The notes below the pieces were generated by a model that was not told the DNA's origin, ran no database searches, and was given only the letters and a program-made list of their open reading frames with translations. DNA of 64,000 bases from Euryarchaeota archaeon UBA462 (lineage in GTDB: Archaea > Thermoplasmatota > Poseidoniia > Poseidoniales > Thalassarchaeaceae): positions 26,702 to 90,701 of the forward strand of contig DAYD01000004.1 in assembly GCA_002506755.1 (NCBI GenBank). Direction: 5' to 3'. Shown here one piece after another: positions 52,816 to 62,184 of the stretch; position 1 is the first letter of the stretch; each line of letters starts with the position of its first letter. The position numbers and the translations under genes were made by a program.

Positions 52816-53232
52816 CTATACCAGGGCCTCCTCAAGCTCTGCCGGTAAGTCTGTCCTGTACTCTCCCGAGTTTCTGAATGCCTCGCACACTATCTCTATC
52901 AAGGCACCTCCGGGTAGTTTTGATACTTCGTAGGCAGCTCTAGCAGGGGGAATTGTGTCCCCGAGCCATTCTGAGTAAATTTCGTTTACCTTGGTGTAGA
53001 ATCCAATATCTACCATCAGTATTGTAACCTTCACTAAGTCCCCCTTCGAACTATTTGCAGCTGCTAAAAGATCATCTATCTTTGCGAGTGTCCCGATTGT
53101 CTGTGATTCAATGTCATCTCCTGATTCGATATCTATTTGCCCCGAAAGCCAAATGTGGTCCTTTACGTTAATTCCTGGTGTGTAAGGTCCTAATTTTGGC
53201 TCTCCGGTATCTATCTTCAGCTTCCTGCCCAT
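52816..53232 (-). CDS. RidA family enamine/imine deaminase
   Basis: The 138-residue protein has the RidA/YjgF fold landmarks: LGPYTPGINVKDHIWLSGQI, VKVTILMVDIGFYTKVNEIY, and PPARAAYEVSKLPGGALIEIVCEA, where the Arg after PPA is the active-site residue and the Pro-Gly-Gly-Ala turn is typical. It clears reactive enamines from PLP enzymes. The frame starts at 53253, but ATG 53232 follows a weak GGGGTTGA and lies 30 bp after the Nudix stop. Confidence 0.87.
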   Translation of the reverse strand: MGRKLKIDTGEPKLGPYTPGINVKDHIWLSGQIDIESGDDIESQTIGTLAKIDDLLAAANSSKGDLVKVTILMVDIGFYTKVNEIYSEWLGDTIPPARAAYEVSKLPGGALIEIVCEAFRNSGEYRTDLPAELEEALV

Positions 53233-53261
53233 GTCAACCCCAAGGGATAGCATGTATAGGC

Positions 53262-53687
53262 TTACTCGCGCAGCTCATCAATCACTGTAATATGATCCCC
53301 CGCTACATCCTCAGCCTTGAGTGTCGCTATATCGATCCATTTTGCATCTGATGCATCGTCTCCAGCCTCTGGAACAGAATCAGGTTTTACACTGACCAAA
53401 TAGAAGATTGAGACTATGTGCTTCCTTGGGTCCCTTCTAGGGTCCCCTCTCACCGCGAATAACTCGGGATCTGTACCTAAAACACCAGTCTCCTCAAACA
53501 GTTCACGTAATACCGCAATTTCAGGATTCTCCCCAATGTCCACGAAGCCTCCGGGGAATGCCAGCCTGCCTTTGTAAGGGGGGTGTCCTCTTCTAATTAG
53601 CAAAACTTCAACCACACCAGCCCCCTCCCTTAGTGCAATAGCATCAACTGCTAGTGCAGGGTTCCTGAATCCATCACTATCTGCCAA
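53262..53687 (-). CDS. Nudix hydrolase
   Basis: The 141-residue protein holds a full Nudix box in GGFVDIGENPEIAVLRELFEETGV (all acidic residues present; residues about 47-69), then PRRDPRKHIVSIFYLV. The FPGG and RGHPPYKGR pattern fits ADP-ribose or NAD-derived nucleotide pyrophosphatases. Start TTG 53687 overlaps the end of the prenyltransferase gene by 11 bp. Unlike the Nudix-like part of Spt5, this box looks catalytic. Confidence 0.88.
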   Translation of the reverse strand: MADSDGFRNPALAVDAIALREGAGVVEVLLIRRGHPPYKGRLAFPGGFVDIGENPEIAVLRELFEETGVLGTDPELFAVRGDPRRDPRKHIVSIFYLVSVKPDSVPEAGDDASDAKWIDIATLKAEDVAGDHITVIDELRE

Positions 53688-54579
53688 ACCTTCTCCTCCT
53701 CATTTGGAATGTCTCAATCGCATCATATAGGACCGACTTGCTGAAGGAAGGCCAGTGAACATCGGTAAAATATAGCTCAGAATAAGCGATTTGCCATAAA
53801 AGGAAGTTGGAGACCCTTTCTTCACCACTTGTTCTGATTACAAGGTCAGGATCTGGGATTTCTGCGTCATAAAGCCTATTGGAAATCTCTTCAGTGTTAA
53901 TCTGCTCAAGTTTTAGCTTACCACACGCGTGGTCTCTCGCAACTTCTTTGACCGCATCGACAATTTCTTCTCTTCCTCCATATGCAAGGCAAACGGTGAA
54001 GGTAAAGCTAGAGTAATTACTGGTTTTTTCCTCAGCGTTGGAAATTGCATCTCTAACTCTTTTAGGAAGCAAATCTAACCTACCTGCGACCCTTACCTTT
54101 ACGTTTCTTGAGTGTATCTTAGGGTCTTCAGAAATTTCATTCAGGCCAGTAACGTATAGATCATATAACGAATCCAACTCCTCTGGATCTCTACTTGAGA
54201 GGTTCTCCGTGGAAAGTGCATAGACTGTGAGATAAGGTACTCCAAGATCCAAAACCCATTCCATGACGTGCTTCAGCTTCTCTTTACCATGCCTGTGTCC
54301 GATTTCGGTTTCTAGGCTCATGTTCCAAGCGAACCTTCTATTCCCGTCCATAATTATGGATACGTGCTCAGGTAAAATCGCTTTTGCTATCCTGTCTCGC
54401 TGCCTCCTCGTCCTAATCCTGTCCAGTCTTGAAACTAAGCTCCATGCAATCCGAGAATTGGAAATAATTCTAGCTGGACCTGAGACTATTCTAAATCTGA
54501 GGAGCCACTTCGCCAAGCCGTCAATTCGACGACCAAGGCCTCTCTTCCGGCTTCCCATGCGGCATCGGGGACACTCCAA
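53677..54579 (-). CDS. uppS: cis-Prenyltransferase (polyprenyl diphosphate synthase, UppS type)
   Basis: The 300-residue protein has the cis-prenyltransferase order: HVSIIMDGNRRFAW (catalytic Asp), GHRHGKEKLKHVMEW, TVYALSTENLSSR, ITNAEEKT region and DLVIRTSGEERVSNFLLWQIAYSELYF. It makes long cis-polyprenyl diphosphates that, as dolichyl-type phosphates, carry glycans in archaea. The N-terminal 80 residues are basic and may be an extension; ATG 54558 is an alternative to TTG 54579. It lies between a HAD phosphatase and a Nudix hydrolase on one strand. Confidence 0.92.
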   Translation of the reverse strand: MECPRCRMGSRKRGLGRRIDGLAKWLLRFRIVSGPARIISNSRIAWSLVSRLDRIRTRRQRDRIAKAILPEHVSIIMDGNRRFAWNMSLETEIGHRHGKEKLKHVMEWVLDLGVPYLTVYALSTENLSSRDPEELDSLYDLYVTGLNEISEDPKIHSRNVKVRVAGRLDLLPKRVRDAISNAEEKTSNYSSFTFTVCLAYGGREEIVDAVKEVARDHACGKLKLEQINTEEISNRLYDAEIPDPDLVIRTSGEERVSNFLLWQIAYSELYFTDVHWPSFSKSVLYDAIETFQMRRRRFGR

Positions 54580-54605
54580 CGTTATGACAACTAACTAGGA
54601 ATGCG

Positions 54606-55151
54606 CTATTCGAAGATAATGTCAGCAGCATTGCCAACTTTGTCTAGCAAACCTCTTTCAGGATTTACCACGATAACTTCTCCACAGCGGTCCCAGACAG
54701 GCAGGTCGTGCTTGCTATTCCCTGCATAGGCGAAACCCTTCTCGCCGAACCTGGATACTAACGCCTCAGCCTTTTTCTCCCCTCGAAGGTTGTACTGACT
54801 GTCAGAAGCCATCACGTCGGAAAATATGCCAACATGACCCGCAACCTGTTCTGCAATTATCCTGTCAGACGCGGTCGCTAGAACCAATGTCCTACCACTC
54901 TCATGCTCAGTTTTTAACCAGTCTAGAAAACCCTGGTGGTACGCCAGCTTACCAGGATCGAACAGTAGACTTTCCGCTAGGTCACGCTTCCACTCGGCCC
55001 TCTTTCCCGAGAATTCCTTGAATAACATCCCGGGAATCCTCCATGGCTTGCGGATTACCACTCTTTTGATGCTGACCCAACTCATGTCGGTCAGAATAAG
55101 AGTACCATCCATATCAACCGCGATAGGGAGCCCACTTTCGCTCTGATCCAT
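54606..55151 (-). CDS. HAD-family phosphatase of the UbiA-fusion type
   Basis: The 181-residue protein begins with the HAD nucleophile motif AVDMDGTLILTD and continues with LVLATASDR (motif II), the lysine of RGEKKAEALV (motif III) and YAGNSKHDLPVW (motif IV). The stretch LAYHQGFLDWLKTEHESGRTLVLATAS is close to the HAD domain that many bacteria fuse to UbiA-family prenyltransferases; here the domain stands alone. With the adjacent UppS this suggests dephosphorylation in polyprenyl-phosphate metabolism, an inference. ATG 55151 follows AGGGGTGG and is chosen over GTG 55157. Confidence 0.8.
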   Translation of the reverse strand: MDQSESGLPIAVDMDGTLILTDMSWVSIKRVVIRKPWRIPGMLFKEFSGKRAEWKRDLAESLLFDPGKLAYHQGFLDWLKTEHESGRTLVLATASDRIIAEQVAGHVGIFSDVMASDSQYNLRGEKKAEALVSRFGEKGFAYAGNSKHDLPVWDRCGEVIVVNPERGLLDKVGNAADIIFE

Positions 55152-55235
55152 GGCCACCCCTAGGGGCGAACTGATTCAAGCCTTTGCAGACCGATTCTAT
55201 GAAGCCATGCACCCCTTCGTGGGGGTTGGGTCACT

Positions 55236-56483
55236 ATGCAAGGCTGGAAAAGGAATTGGAGGCCTTCGGCGATGAAAAAAACGGAATCAGAGAAAGATTC
55301 GCCAGCTGGTTTTCAAACACTAATATTCTCAGGGATAGGAATGAGTTGCGAAATGATAGAGCCAGTGGAATTAGAATCGACCGGGGACTGGGAATTGATC
55401 GTCTCAGAACTTAGGCCATGGGGCAAAGTACCCAATCCGGCAGAAATTAGCGTTTCGTCACTTTCCGAGGATGAAAGAGGACCGATTGCAATATTAGAAG
55501 AAGGGAAGGAGTGGATTGCGGAGTTCCTCCCTTGGGGGTCCGACGGTCTGATTAGAAAGAGGGCTAAATCCCCCTCCTCCATTTCTCGAGCTCCATGCGG
55601 AGGCTATCGCTGGAAGGGTGTGGACATAATACTGATCAGGGAGCCTAGCTCTGAAAATTACGATACCAGTATTCGTATCTCTGAGTCCCTGAAAAGTGGA
55701 GACTCCGATCTAGCAAAACAATTGCTTTGGGAATGTGGTGACGTACTTGGTAGGTATCACAGGGAAGTAGAGTCAGTCAGAACCACCCCTCCTGATCCTA
55801 AGCGATGGAATAAGAGAATGCAGGATTTGGAGGAGAGGCTCCGTTCACAGTCAATCTGGAGGGCCCCACATTCCAGAGGCACCGAGTGCATGCTGTCGCT
55901 AGGGGACTTGAGACTATCCGACTTTGGTGAGACCTCAATTAAGATAGGTAGGCCAAGACTAAGTGACTCGCTACTGATTCCAGAATGTGAATTCCCAGCA
56001 ATACGGGATTTGTCATCATTGGTCCACGACCTATCGAGACTACATTTCCGGAATTCATGTGATATTGATATCGTTGAGCTTCGCTCTTCCTTGATACAGG
56101 GGTGGAGGAAATCGGCCCCCCAAAAATGGTGCTCGGACGATGTATTCTACTCACATCGTGGGGGACTTGCTATTTGGGAGTACGAACAATGTCTATTAGA
56201 CGTATTAGAGGCTGTTTCCCACCAATCCGGCGCACCTCAACCTGCTACGGCGATTATTGGTCATGTCACTCCATACCAAAAGAAGATGTTCAACAACAGG
56301 GTATTTGGTGCCTTTTCCATGATGGCTGGATTCTTCGGAATCGCTTCTCTGATCAACACTTTTCCGCCCTCTCAAGACGAGATACCTTTGCCAATTTTCT
56401 CGCTAACACTAAGCTTTTTTCTTCTAAGATACTACAGGGGGCTTGCCCCAGATCCCGAGCTACCCTTCACTAGATTTTCCTGA
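55236..56483 (+). CDS. Divergent kinase-like protein with C-terminal membrane hairpin
   Basis: The 415-residue frame has a central part with protein-kinase/aminoglycoside-kinase-like order: LLWECGDVLGRYHREVES, SLGDLRLSDFGE in the place of the HGDLHxxNIL catalytic loop, and AIRDLSSLVHDLSRLH as the late helix. The catalytic histidine and asparagine are missing, so activity is doubtful. Two C-terminal hydrophobic helices (about residues 355-375 and 382-402) anchor it to the membrane. Start is uncertain: ATG 55236, 55272 and 55341 are all in frame. The C-terminus overlaps the convergent phosphoglycerate mutase gene by 14 bp. Confidence 0.5.
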   Translation: MQGWKRNWRPSAMKKTESEKDSPAGFQTLIFSGIGMSCEMIEPVELESTGDWELIVSELRPWGKVPNPAEISVSSLSEDERGPIAILEEGKEWIAEFLPWGSDGLIRKRAKSPSSISRAPCGGYRWKGVDIILIREPSSENYDTSIRISESLKSGDSDLAKQLLWECGDVLGRYHREVESVRTTPPDPKRWNKRMQDLEERLRSQSIWRAPHSRGTECMLSLGDLRLSDFGETSIKIGRPRLSDSLLIPECEFPAIRDLSSLVHDLSRLHFRNSCDIDIVELRSSLIQGWRKSAPQKWCSDDVFYSHRGGLAIWEYEQCLLDVLEAVSHQSGAPQPATAIIGHVTPYQKKMFNNRVFGAFSMMAGFFGIASLINTFPPSQDEIPLPIFSLTLSFFLLRYYRGLAPDPELPFTRFS

Positions 56484-57066
56484 CATTCCCATCTTCAAAT
56501 AGGTAATGAATGGGGGAACCGGTTGGAATCTCAAGGGAGACTATCTCTTTCGGGCTCATATCTTCTATATGCATAACTATAGATCGCAGGGAATTCCCAT
56601 GAGCTGAAACAAGCACGTTTCTCCCATCTAAAAGGTCGGGGATTATCTCCTCCTCGTAGTAAGGTATCGTCCTCTCTGCCGTCATCTGAAGACTCTCTCC
56701 ACCCGGAGGCGCCACATCGAAAGACCTCCTCCAGACATGCACCTGATCTGCACCATGCTTCTCCGCTGTCTCGGCCTTGTTTAATCCCTGTAGGGATCCA
56801 TAATTCCTCTCATTCAGCCTCCAATCATACTTCGTTAATGCGCCTTCTGAGGACTCATTGAATCGCATAATAATCTCTGCAGTCCTTTGAGCCCGAATCA
56901 GGTCGCTCGTATGAACGACATCGATTCTCAAGGCACTAAGTTCACGCCCTGCTTGCTCAGCCTCCAAAACACCCTTCTCGGACAGATCAACGTCTGTCCA
57001 GCCAGTGAATCGATTAGACGCATTCCACACGGATTGCCCGTGCCTAATTAGTATGAGATTGGACAT
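56470..57066 (-). CDS. gpmA: 2,3-Bisphosphoglycerate-dependent phosphoglycerate mutase
   Basis: The 198-residue protein begins MSNLILIRHGQSVWN, the phospho-histidine motif, followed by NRFTGWTDVDLSEKG, WRLNERNYGSLQG and SAHGNSLRSIVMHIE with the second catalytic histidine. It interconverts 3- and 2-phosphoglycerate. It is the bacterial cofactor-dependent type, rarer in archaea than the independent type. GGGTGT five bases before ATG 57066 decides the start; the frame reaches to 57105. Confidence 0.93.
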   Translation of the reverse strand: MSNLILIRHGQSVWNASNRFTGWTDVDLSEKGVLEAEQAGRELSALRIDVVHTSDLIRAQRTAEIIMRFNESSEGALTKYDWRLNERNYGSLQGLNKAETAEKHGADQVHVWRRSFDVAPPGGESLQMTAERTIPYYEEEIIPDLLDGRNVLVSAHGNSLRSIVMHIEDMSPKEIVSLEIPTGSPIHYLFEDGNVRKI

Positions 57067-57076
57067 TGTAAACACC

Positions 57077-58192
57077 CTAAAGCTGACGCCTTTGCCTTGG
57101 CTCATGGAGGCTCAGACCGTACTTAGAGACCATGCCCATCCCCATAAGCAATATGTCTTCTGTCAGCTCCCTGTGAATTTTGCTGCTAGATTCGCAGTAG
57201 AAATTGCAGGACACGGTTATCTTTGACGGAAGGCTTCCTGTAATTTTGACCCATGAGTCCTCAGGCTTAGTCGATCTGGAATCGGATAGAACCAGTTCGC
57301 ATAGCGAGTCGCAGAACTTCTTCAGCGATTCCTCATCGGATTCTTCCTCAAATTCGAAAACAGGCCGGATTCTCCTGAATCTTCTCATAGTGAAGTTTTC
57401 CACTGGGGAGTTGGTGATGTTGGAATTTGGCATGGTGACGATCGTATCGTTCCCTGTTCGAATCATTGTGGTCCTCAACCCTATGGTAATCACTTCTCCC
57501 TCTACGTCATCTACAATAATCCAGTCACCCACGTTAAACGGCTGATCAATTATTATCGAAACAGCACCGAATATGTTCGAAACCGAATCTTTTGCTGCAA
57601 GAGCGAGTGCTAGTCCAGTAATTCCCAACCCTGCGATCATGCCATTGAGATTGAGACCTATCAGACCTGCGATAACAAACGCTCCAAATACCACTACGAC
57701 AAGTCTGCCGATTGCCTCCGCCACGCTCGCAAGAGACCTCCTAGCAGCTATGTCGTCTCCCTCGACAACGATGAATGCGTCCAAGTAGTCTACAAGCCTG
57801 TATGCGGCAATTAACATCAGGATGACGAAGCCGGCCCTTGATAGCTCAGCTATTCCATCCATCACGCCTGTTCTCCAGACAACCTCCCCGTCTAAGGCGA
57901 CAGTCTCTGCTGCAAACCAGTCCACACTCTGCCACATTACTAGCAGACCAATCATCCAACCAAGTGACTTGGGAGCGAACAGAGTTCCCCCGTCTATCCT
58001 TTCAGTCTTCGATAATAGATCCATGATTCTTGGAAATAAGAACCTTCGAGAGAGTAGTCCGGAACCAATGCTAGCAGCGACCAAAATTCCCACAAGGAAA
58101 ACTCCATTCGCCGAAAAACCGTAGAATATATCCTCGCCTGAGAAAAATTCAGTCAACTCATTTTCATTTGCCATGTTTTTCCGAAATGCCAT
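57077..58192 (-). CDS. MscS-family mechanosensitive channel
   Basis: The 371-residue protein has several N-terminal helices, then the MscS pore helix and middle domain: GLGITGLALALAAKDSVSNIFG (TM3), IIIDQPFNVGDWIIV, GEVITIGLRTTMIRTG and VTMPNSNITNSPVENF. A C-terminal cytoplasmic alpha/beta domain completes it. It would open under membrane tension to release solutes in hypo-osmotic shock. ATG 58192 and ATG 58174 are alternative starts without a ribosome-binding box. Confidence 0.88.
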   Translation of the reverse strand: MAFRKNMANENELTEFFSGEDIFYGFSANGVFLVGILVAASIGSGLLSRRFLFPRIMDLLSKTERIDGGTLFAPKSLGWMIGLLVMWQSVDWFAAETVALDGEVVWRTGVMDGIAELSRAGFVILMLIAAYRLVDYLDAFIVVEGDDIAARRSLASVAEAIGRLVVVVFGAFVIAGLIGLNLNGMIAGLGITGLALALAAKDSVSNIFGAVSIIIDQPFNVGDWIIVDDVEGEVITIGLRTTMIRTGNDTIVTMPNSNITNSPVENFTMRRFRRIRPVFEFEEESDEESLKKFCDSLCELVLSDSRSTKPEDSWVKITGSLPSKITVSCNFYCESSSKIHRELTEDILLMGMGMVSKYGLSLHEPRQRRQL

Positions 58193-58267
58193 CACTGAAA
58201 AAGAAACATGGTCATTCAGCTGTTTTCCGTACGATTCAATACGTAGTGATGGCCCGGCAATAATAGT

Positions 58268-60436
58268 ATGTCCGCCATTGCAGATAGCGAAACGCTGGCT
58301 AGCAGGCCGGGAAATAGAGGAGCCCCGGTTGCAGCCATTCTGCTTCCATTTCTGCTTAGCATGTTCTCGCCAATGTCAATCGCACCTGTAGCTGAGGCAC
58401 AGGAAGCAGAGACCGGAGCATCCCCAGATGATATATGGTCAGCTGAGTACGTAAATCAAATACATCCTTGGGGTGGTGATGAGAAGGCCCAGTTCTCAGA
58501 GTATCACGACTATTTCTCATTGAAAAACAGGATGCAATTCCTAGCGGACCGGAATCCGGACATCCTATCATTTCACGAAGGACTTCTGGGAGGGATAAAT
58601 GCAAGAGGTAACCAAATGACCATCGATGATTACAAGGGGTGGCACTACAAACATCCCAGTCCGTGGGTAAAGATTACCGCGAACGTACAGGGAGGTGACT
58701 ATAACGAGTTCAACGACGACTCAGGAAACTACCCTGACAGGCCCGATGTCATGTTGGTTGGCGCCCACCACTCTAGAGAATGGATGTCCTATGAAGTCCC
58801 AATGCTGTTCCTCGAGACAGTGGTTCATTATTACGGAAAAGCCGGCATCGACAACGACGGCGATGGACTTGTTGACGAGGATGGCTGGGATGGCATCGAC
58901 AACGATGGCGATTGTAACTCTCTAAACGCTTCATTCCAGGACTCCAATCAAGACGGGACTCCCTGCGGACCAGGGGATCTCGGGGTGGATGAGGACTTCA
59001 GCGAGCAATTCATTACAGATATGATCGATACCCGGGAGATTTACCTCATCCCGATGCTAAACGTAGATGGGGTGAGGTACGACAGAGAGGAATTCTGCGG
59101 CGAACAGGCATATGACGGCTGTGACTCCAACTCTCCCGGATGGAGAAAGAACCTGAGAGACAACACAATAACCGGAGTTACTCCGATTCCAGATACCGAT
59201 GAAGAGGTCAACGAGGGGTGCGATGGAGTAGACCTGAACAGGAACTACCAGTTCGAATGGGGTCTCCTGATCGGAGTTACACCTGTCCCCGGGGTCTGCA
59301 CCTTTGGAGATCCGGATCTTGTGCAGACATATCCCGGTCCTCTCGATACTGTCGATAACGATGGAGATGGAAGAATCAATGAGGACCACGTTGACGGAGT
59401 CGATGACGACGGAGATGGCTTGGTCGACGAAGATTGGATAGGGGGAAACAGTGAGCCAGAGACCAAATTCATCCAGGATCTAACTGAGATGAACGATGAT
59501 GATGGAGACGGAGCCTCCGATTTCAAGACCACACTATCATGGCATTCATATTCTGAGCTTGTTCTTTGGCCATGGGGCCATTGCAACAATTGCCAAACGG
59601 TAGATGACGAGTATCTAGTCTACCATGGGGTTGTGATGGGAGAGATGACAGATTACGAACCCATGCAATCTTCAGACCTTTACGCAACACAGGGTGATTT
59701 CTGCGATTGGCACTACGGTGTTCACCAGTCATACTGCTACACAATAGAGATTGGCAATACCTTCCACGAACAACCTGATGATATTACTCACATAGCTAAC
59801 AGAAATCTGGGTGTCCCCTTCTACATGATCGAGATCTCGGATGATCCCCGGTATAGAGCTATAGTCGGAATCGAGAACACCACTTCGAATCAATGGCTGG
59901 CATCGCCCGAAGAAGTATCAATACCTTCCAAAGGGGATATCCCGATCGGACTCTGCTTGGAGAATTCCTTCCCCTACACAATTGACACTAATCTAACCCA
60001 TCTGATGTGGAGGTTCGTCGAGCCCACAAGACAACAGGACGATTTCGGACCAACGGAGTGGTCCTCAGTGCCATGGTCAATGGCACCCTTCATGACTACA
60101 GGGGACCAAAGTCAATGCTCTCTTGTCGATGGGGCCAACGGCACCTTGATTGAGGCCAAGGTCCCACTTCCGGACACCTCAGTCGGCAAGCTACAGTACA
60201 AAGCGATGCTAGGGACAACTAACGGAGCCTTTCCGTTCACATATCCTACTGCAGAGCAGGGCGGGAACTACTATCAGCTGACAATCCCATACAGAGCAGA
60301 CTTCGGGGATGCTATTTTCAGCGTGCTTATGTTTCTGGTGATAGCAAGCTTCGTCTGGGGAGGTTTAGCCTTCACCCTCCGAGAGATGTTCTCCGAAGAC
60401 GATAGGGTGCTGGGAATGCCGACCGAAGAGGTGTAA
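58268..60436 (+). CDS. Secreted M14 zinc carboxypeptidase with Asp-rich calcium-type loops
   Basis: The 722-residue protein has a signal peptide (about residues 20-45), then an M14 domain: HSRE at 168-171 (zinc His and Glu), DLNRNY at 322-327 (substrate Arg), WHSY at 425-428 (third zinc ligand) and YTIEIG at 491-496 (catalytic Glu). Between the metal motifs are five Asp/Gly-rich loops (near 194-203, 207-215, 362-370, 377-386 and 409-416) of the thrombospondin type-3/EF-hand-like DxDxDG kind, which should bind Ca2+. A C-terminal transmembrane helix anchors it outside the cell. It would trim C-terminal residues of extracellular peptides. Confidence 0.87.
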   Translation: MSAIADSETLASRPGNRGAPVAAILLPFLLSMFSPMSIAPVAEAQEAETGASPDDIWSAEYVNQIHPWGGDEKAQFSEYHDYFSLKNRMQFLADRNPDILSFHEGLLGGINARGNQMTIDDYKGWHYKHPSPWVKITANVQGGDYNEFNDDSGNYPDRPDVMLVGAHHSREWMSYEVPMLFLETVVHYYGKAGIDNDGDGLVDEDGWDGIDNDGDCNSLNASFQDSNQDGTPCGPGDLGVDEDFSEQFITDMIDTREIYLIPMLNVDGVRYDREEFCGEQAYDGCDSNSPGWRKNLRDNTITGVTPIPDTDEEVNEGCDGVDLNRNYQFEWGLLIGVTPVPGVCTFGDPDLVQTYPGPLDTVDNDGDGRINEDHVDGVDDDGDGLVDEDWIGGNSEPETKFIQDLTEMNDDDGDGASDFKTTLSWHSYSELVLWPWGHCNNCQTVDDEYLVYHGVVMGEMTDYEPMQSSDLYATQGDFCDWHYGVHQSYCYTIEIGNTFHEQPDDITHIANRNLGVPFYMIEISDDPRYRAIVGIENTTSNQWLASPEEVSIPSKGDIPIGLCLENSFPYTIDTNLTHLMWRFVEPTRQQDDFGPTEWSSVPWSMAPFMTTGDQSQCSLVDGANGTLIEAKVPLPDTSVGKLQYKAMLGTTNGAFPFTYPTAEQGGNYYQLTIPYRADFGDAIFSVLMFLVIASFVWGGLAFTLREMFSEDDRVLGMPTEEV

Positions 60437-60442
60437 GCAAAC

Positions 60443-62179
60443 ATGGATTCGAAGTCTGAAGGAAGCAGCGATCAGTTCAGCGGGAGACTGGGACTCATCT
60501 TCGCGACAATCGGAGCCGCAATTGGCACTGGGAACATTTGGAGGTTTCCAAGGATGGTTGGTGCTAATGGCGGAGGTTCCTTCCTAATCCCTTGGCTGAT
60601 CTTCCTATTTCTATGGTCAGTGCCCCTGATAATAGCGGAATTTGCTCTTGGCAAGAGAAGCAGAGTTGGAACTGTTGGGACCTTCCGTATATTCGCCGGC
60701 AAGAGGTTCGCGTGGATGGGCCTCTGGACTGCTTGGATAAACGTCGCGATAGGCTTCTATTATGCAGTGGTCACTGGCTGGTGCATCAACTACTTTCAGA
60801 TAGCCATCAGAGGGGGGTTATCCCAAGGGGTCGACACCATTGAGGTCTGGAACAGTTTCCTCGAGTCTCCTATGCAGGTCATTTTCTTTCAGTGGATTAC
60901 CGTTTTGATCACACTAGCTGCAATTTGGGGAGGGGCGAAGGCAATCGAAAAGGCGAATGTGACTCTGATGACCTCGCTTTTCGTTCTACTCTTCACAGCT
61001 CTCTTCCTCGCCTTCGTAATGGACGTAAAAGACGGAACTTTAGATGGCTTCATCTATATGTTCAGCATTCAGCCAGAATATCTGTTTCAACCCGAGACTT
61101 GGATAAATGGTCTTTCACAGTCGGCGTGGTCCTGCTCGGCTGGCATGGGTATGGCGATTACCTATTCCGTTTACATGAGAAAGGACGAGGACACTACCCT
61201 CAATGCGGCAACTATGTGCCTGGCCAACAATAGCATTAGCATAATAGCCGGACTAACCGTAATGATGGCTGTATTCTCTGTCTCTGCGGACCCACTGGGG
61301 GCCGTCAGTGGCGGCAGCTCGGCAATCACATTCCTCGTGCTCCCAGAGGTGTTTGCACAAGCCCCGGGGGGTCCAGTGGTCCAACTCATCATGGTTGCCA
61401 TCTTCTTCCTCGCGCTGTCCTTCGCAGCTCTGACCTCGATGATCTCTACAGTAGAGCTATGCGTCAGGAACTTCGTTGACCATGGGTACGATCGCTCTAG
61501 GTCTGTGGCTCTAACCGGATTCGCAATCTTCCTCTTTGGACTACCAAGCGCTGCACTTTGGATCAAGATGGACCCCACGACTGGTGTCAGCTTCCCTCAG
61601 TTCTTGGAGGTCCAGGACCACATCTGGGGCTACGGCCTGATGTTCAGCGGACTATTCATGGCTTTTGCGATATGGAAGTACGGCTGGATGAGGTACAGGG
61701 CTTGGCAGGGCGAGAACGGCATAGCTGGCTTCGACATTAGGGACTACCTGAATCACGGAGTATCCTCCTTCCGCGACGACTTCATCAACACCGGTGACAA
61801 TGACTGGTGGATTGGTAGATGGTGGGACTTCATCATGTACCTTGGATTCCCCATAATGTTCTCTGTCCTCATGCTCTCATACTTTGTGGACCTTCTGGCC
61901 AACGTGGACGATCCTTGGAATCCTGCTAACCCAAATGGAATCTCGATAATACTCCTCTTCTGGGGTGTCACTGCTTCACTATTCATTGGCTTCAACAAGC
62001 TCCTGATATCAAGACCAGTCTTCAGAAACGTTCCAGAAGGGGCGGATGTACCGATTGACATGCTCCCCGGAGGAGACGATCCATTCGTAGTCGTTCTAGG
62101 GGAGGAACCGCCGGAAATCCAGTACGATACTAACCCCGTCAGTGGCTCTAAGCTGGCAATTGACGCCGAGATAGCATAG
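60443..62179 (+). CDS. SNF-family Na+-dependent transporter (NSS type)
   Basis: The 578-residue protein has about twelve helices and the neurotransmitter:sodium symporter hallmarks FATIGAAIGTGNIWRFP (unwound TM1), GGGSFLIPW, PLIIAEFALGKRSR and QSAWSCSAGMGMAITY (TM6). It imports amino acids or related solutes with Na+. It follows the carboxypeptidase by 6 bp with GAGGTG inside the peptidase end as ribosome-binding box, so peptide trimming and uptake of the products may be coupled. The C-terminal tail is acidic. Confidence 0.9.
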   Translation: MDSKSEGSSDQFSGRLGLIFATIGAAIGTGNIWRFPRMVGANGGGSFLIPWLIFLFLWSVPLIIAEFALGKRSRVGTVGTFRIFAGKRFAWMGLWTAWINVAIGFYYAVVTGWCINYFQIAIRGGLSQGVDTIEVWNSFLESPMQVIFFQWITVLITLAAIWGGAKAIEKANVTLMTSLFVLLFTALFLAFVMDVKDGTLDGFIYMFSIQPEYLFQPETWINGLSQSAWSCSAGMGMAITYSVYMRKDEDTTLNAATMCLANNSISIIAGLTVMMAVFSVSADPLGAVSGGSSAITFLVLPEVFAQAPGGPVVQLIMVAIFFLALSFAALTSMISTVELCVRNFVDHGYDRSRSVALTGFAIFLFGLPSAALWIKMDPTTGVSFPQFLEVQDHIWGYGLMFSGLFMAFAIWKYGWMRYRAWQGENGIAGFDIRDYLNHGVSSFRDDFINTGDNDWWIGRWWDFIMYLGFPIMFSVLMLSYFVDLLANVDDPWNPANPNGISIILLFWGVTASLFIGFNKLLISRPVFRNVPEGADVPIDMLPGGDDPFVVVLGEEPPEIQYDTNPVSGSKLAIDAEIA

Positions 62180-62184
62180 GACCG

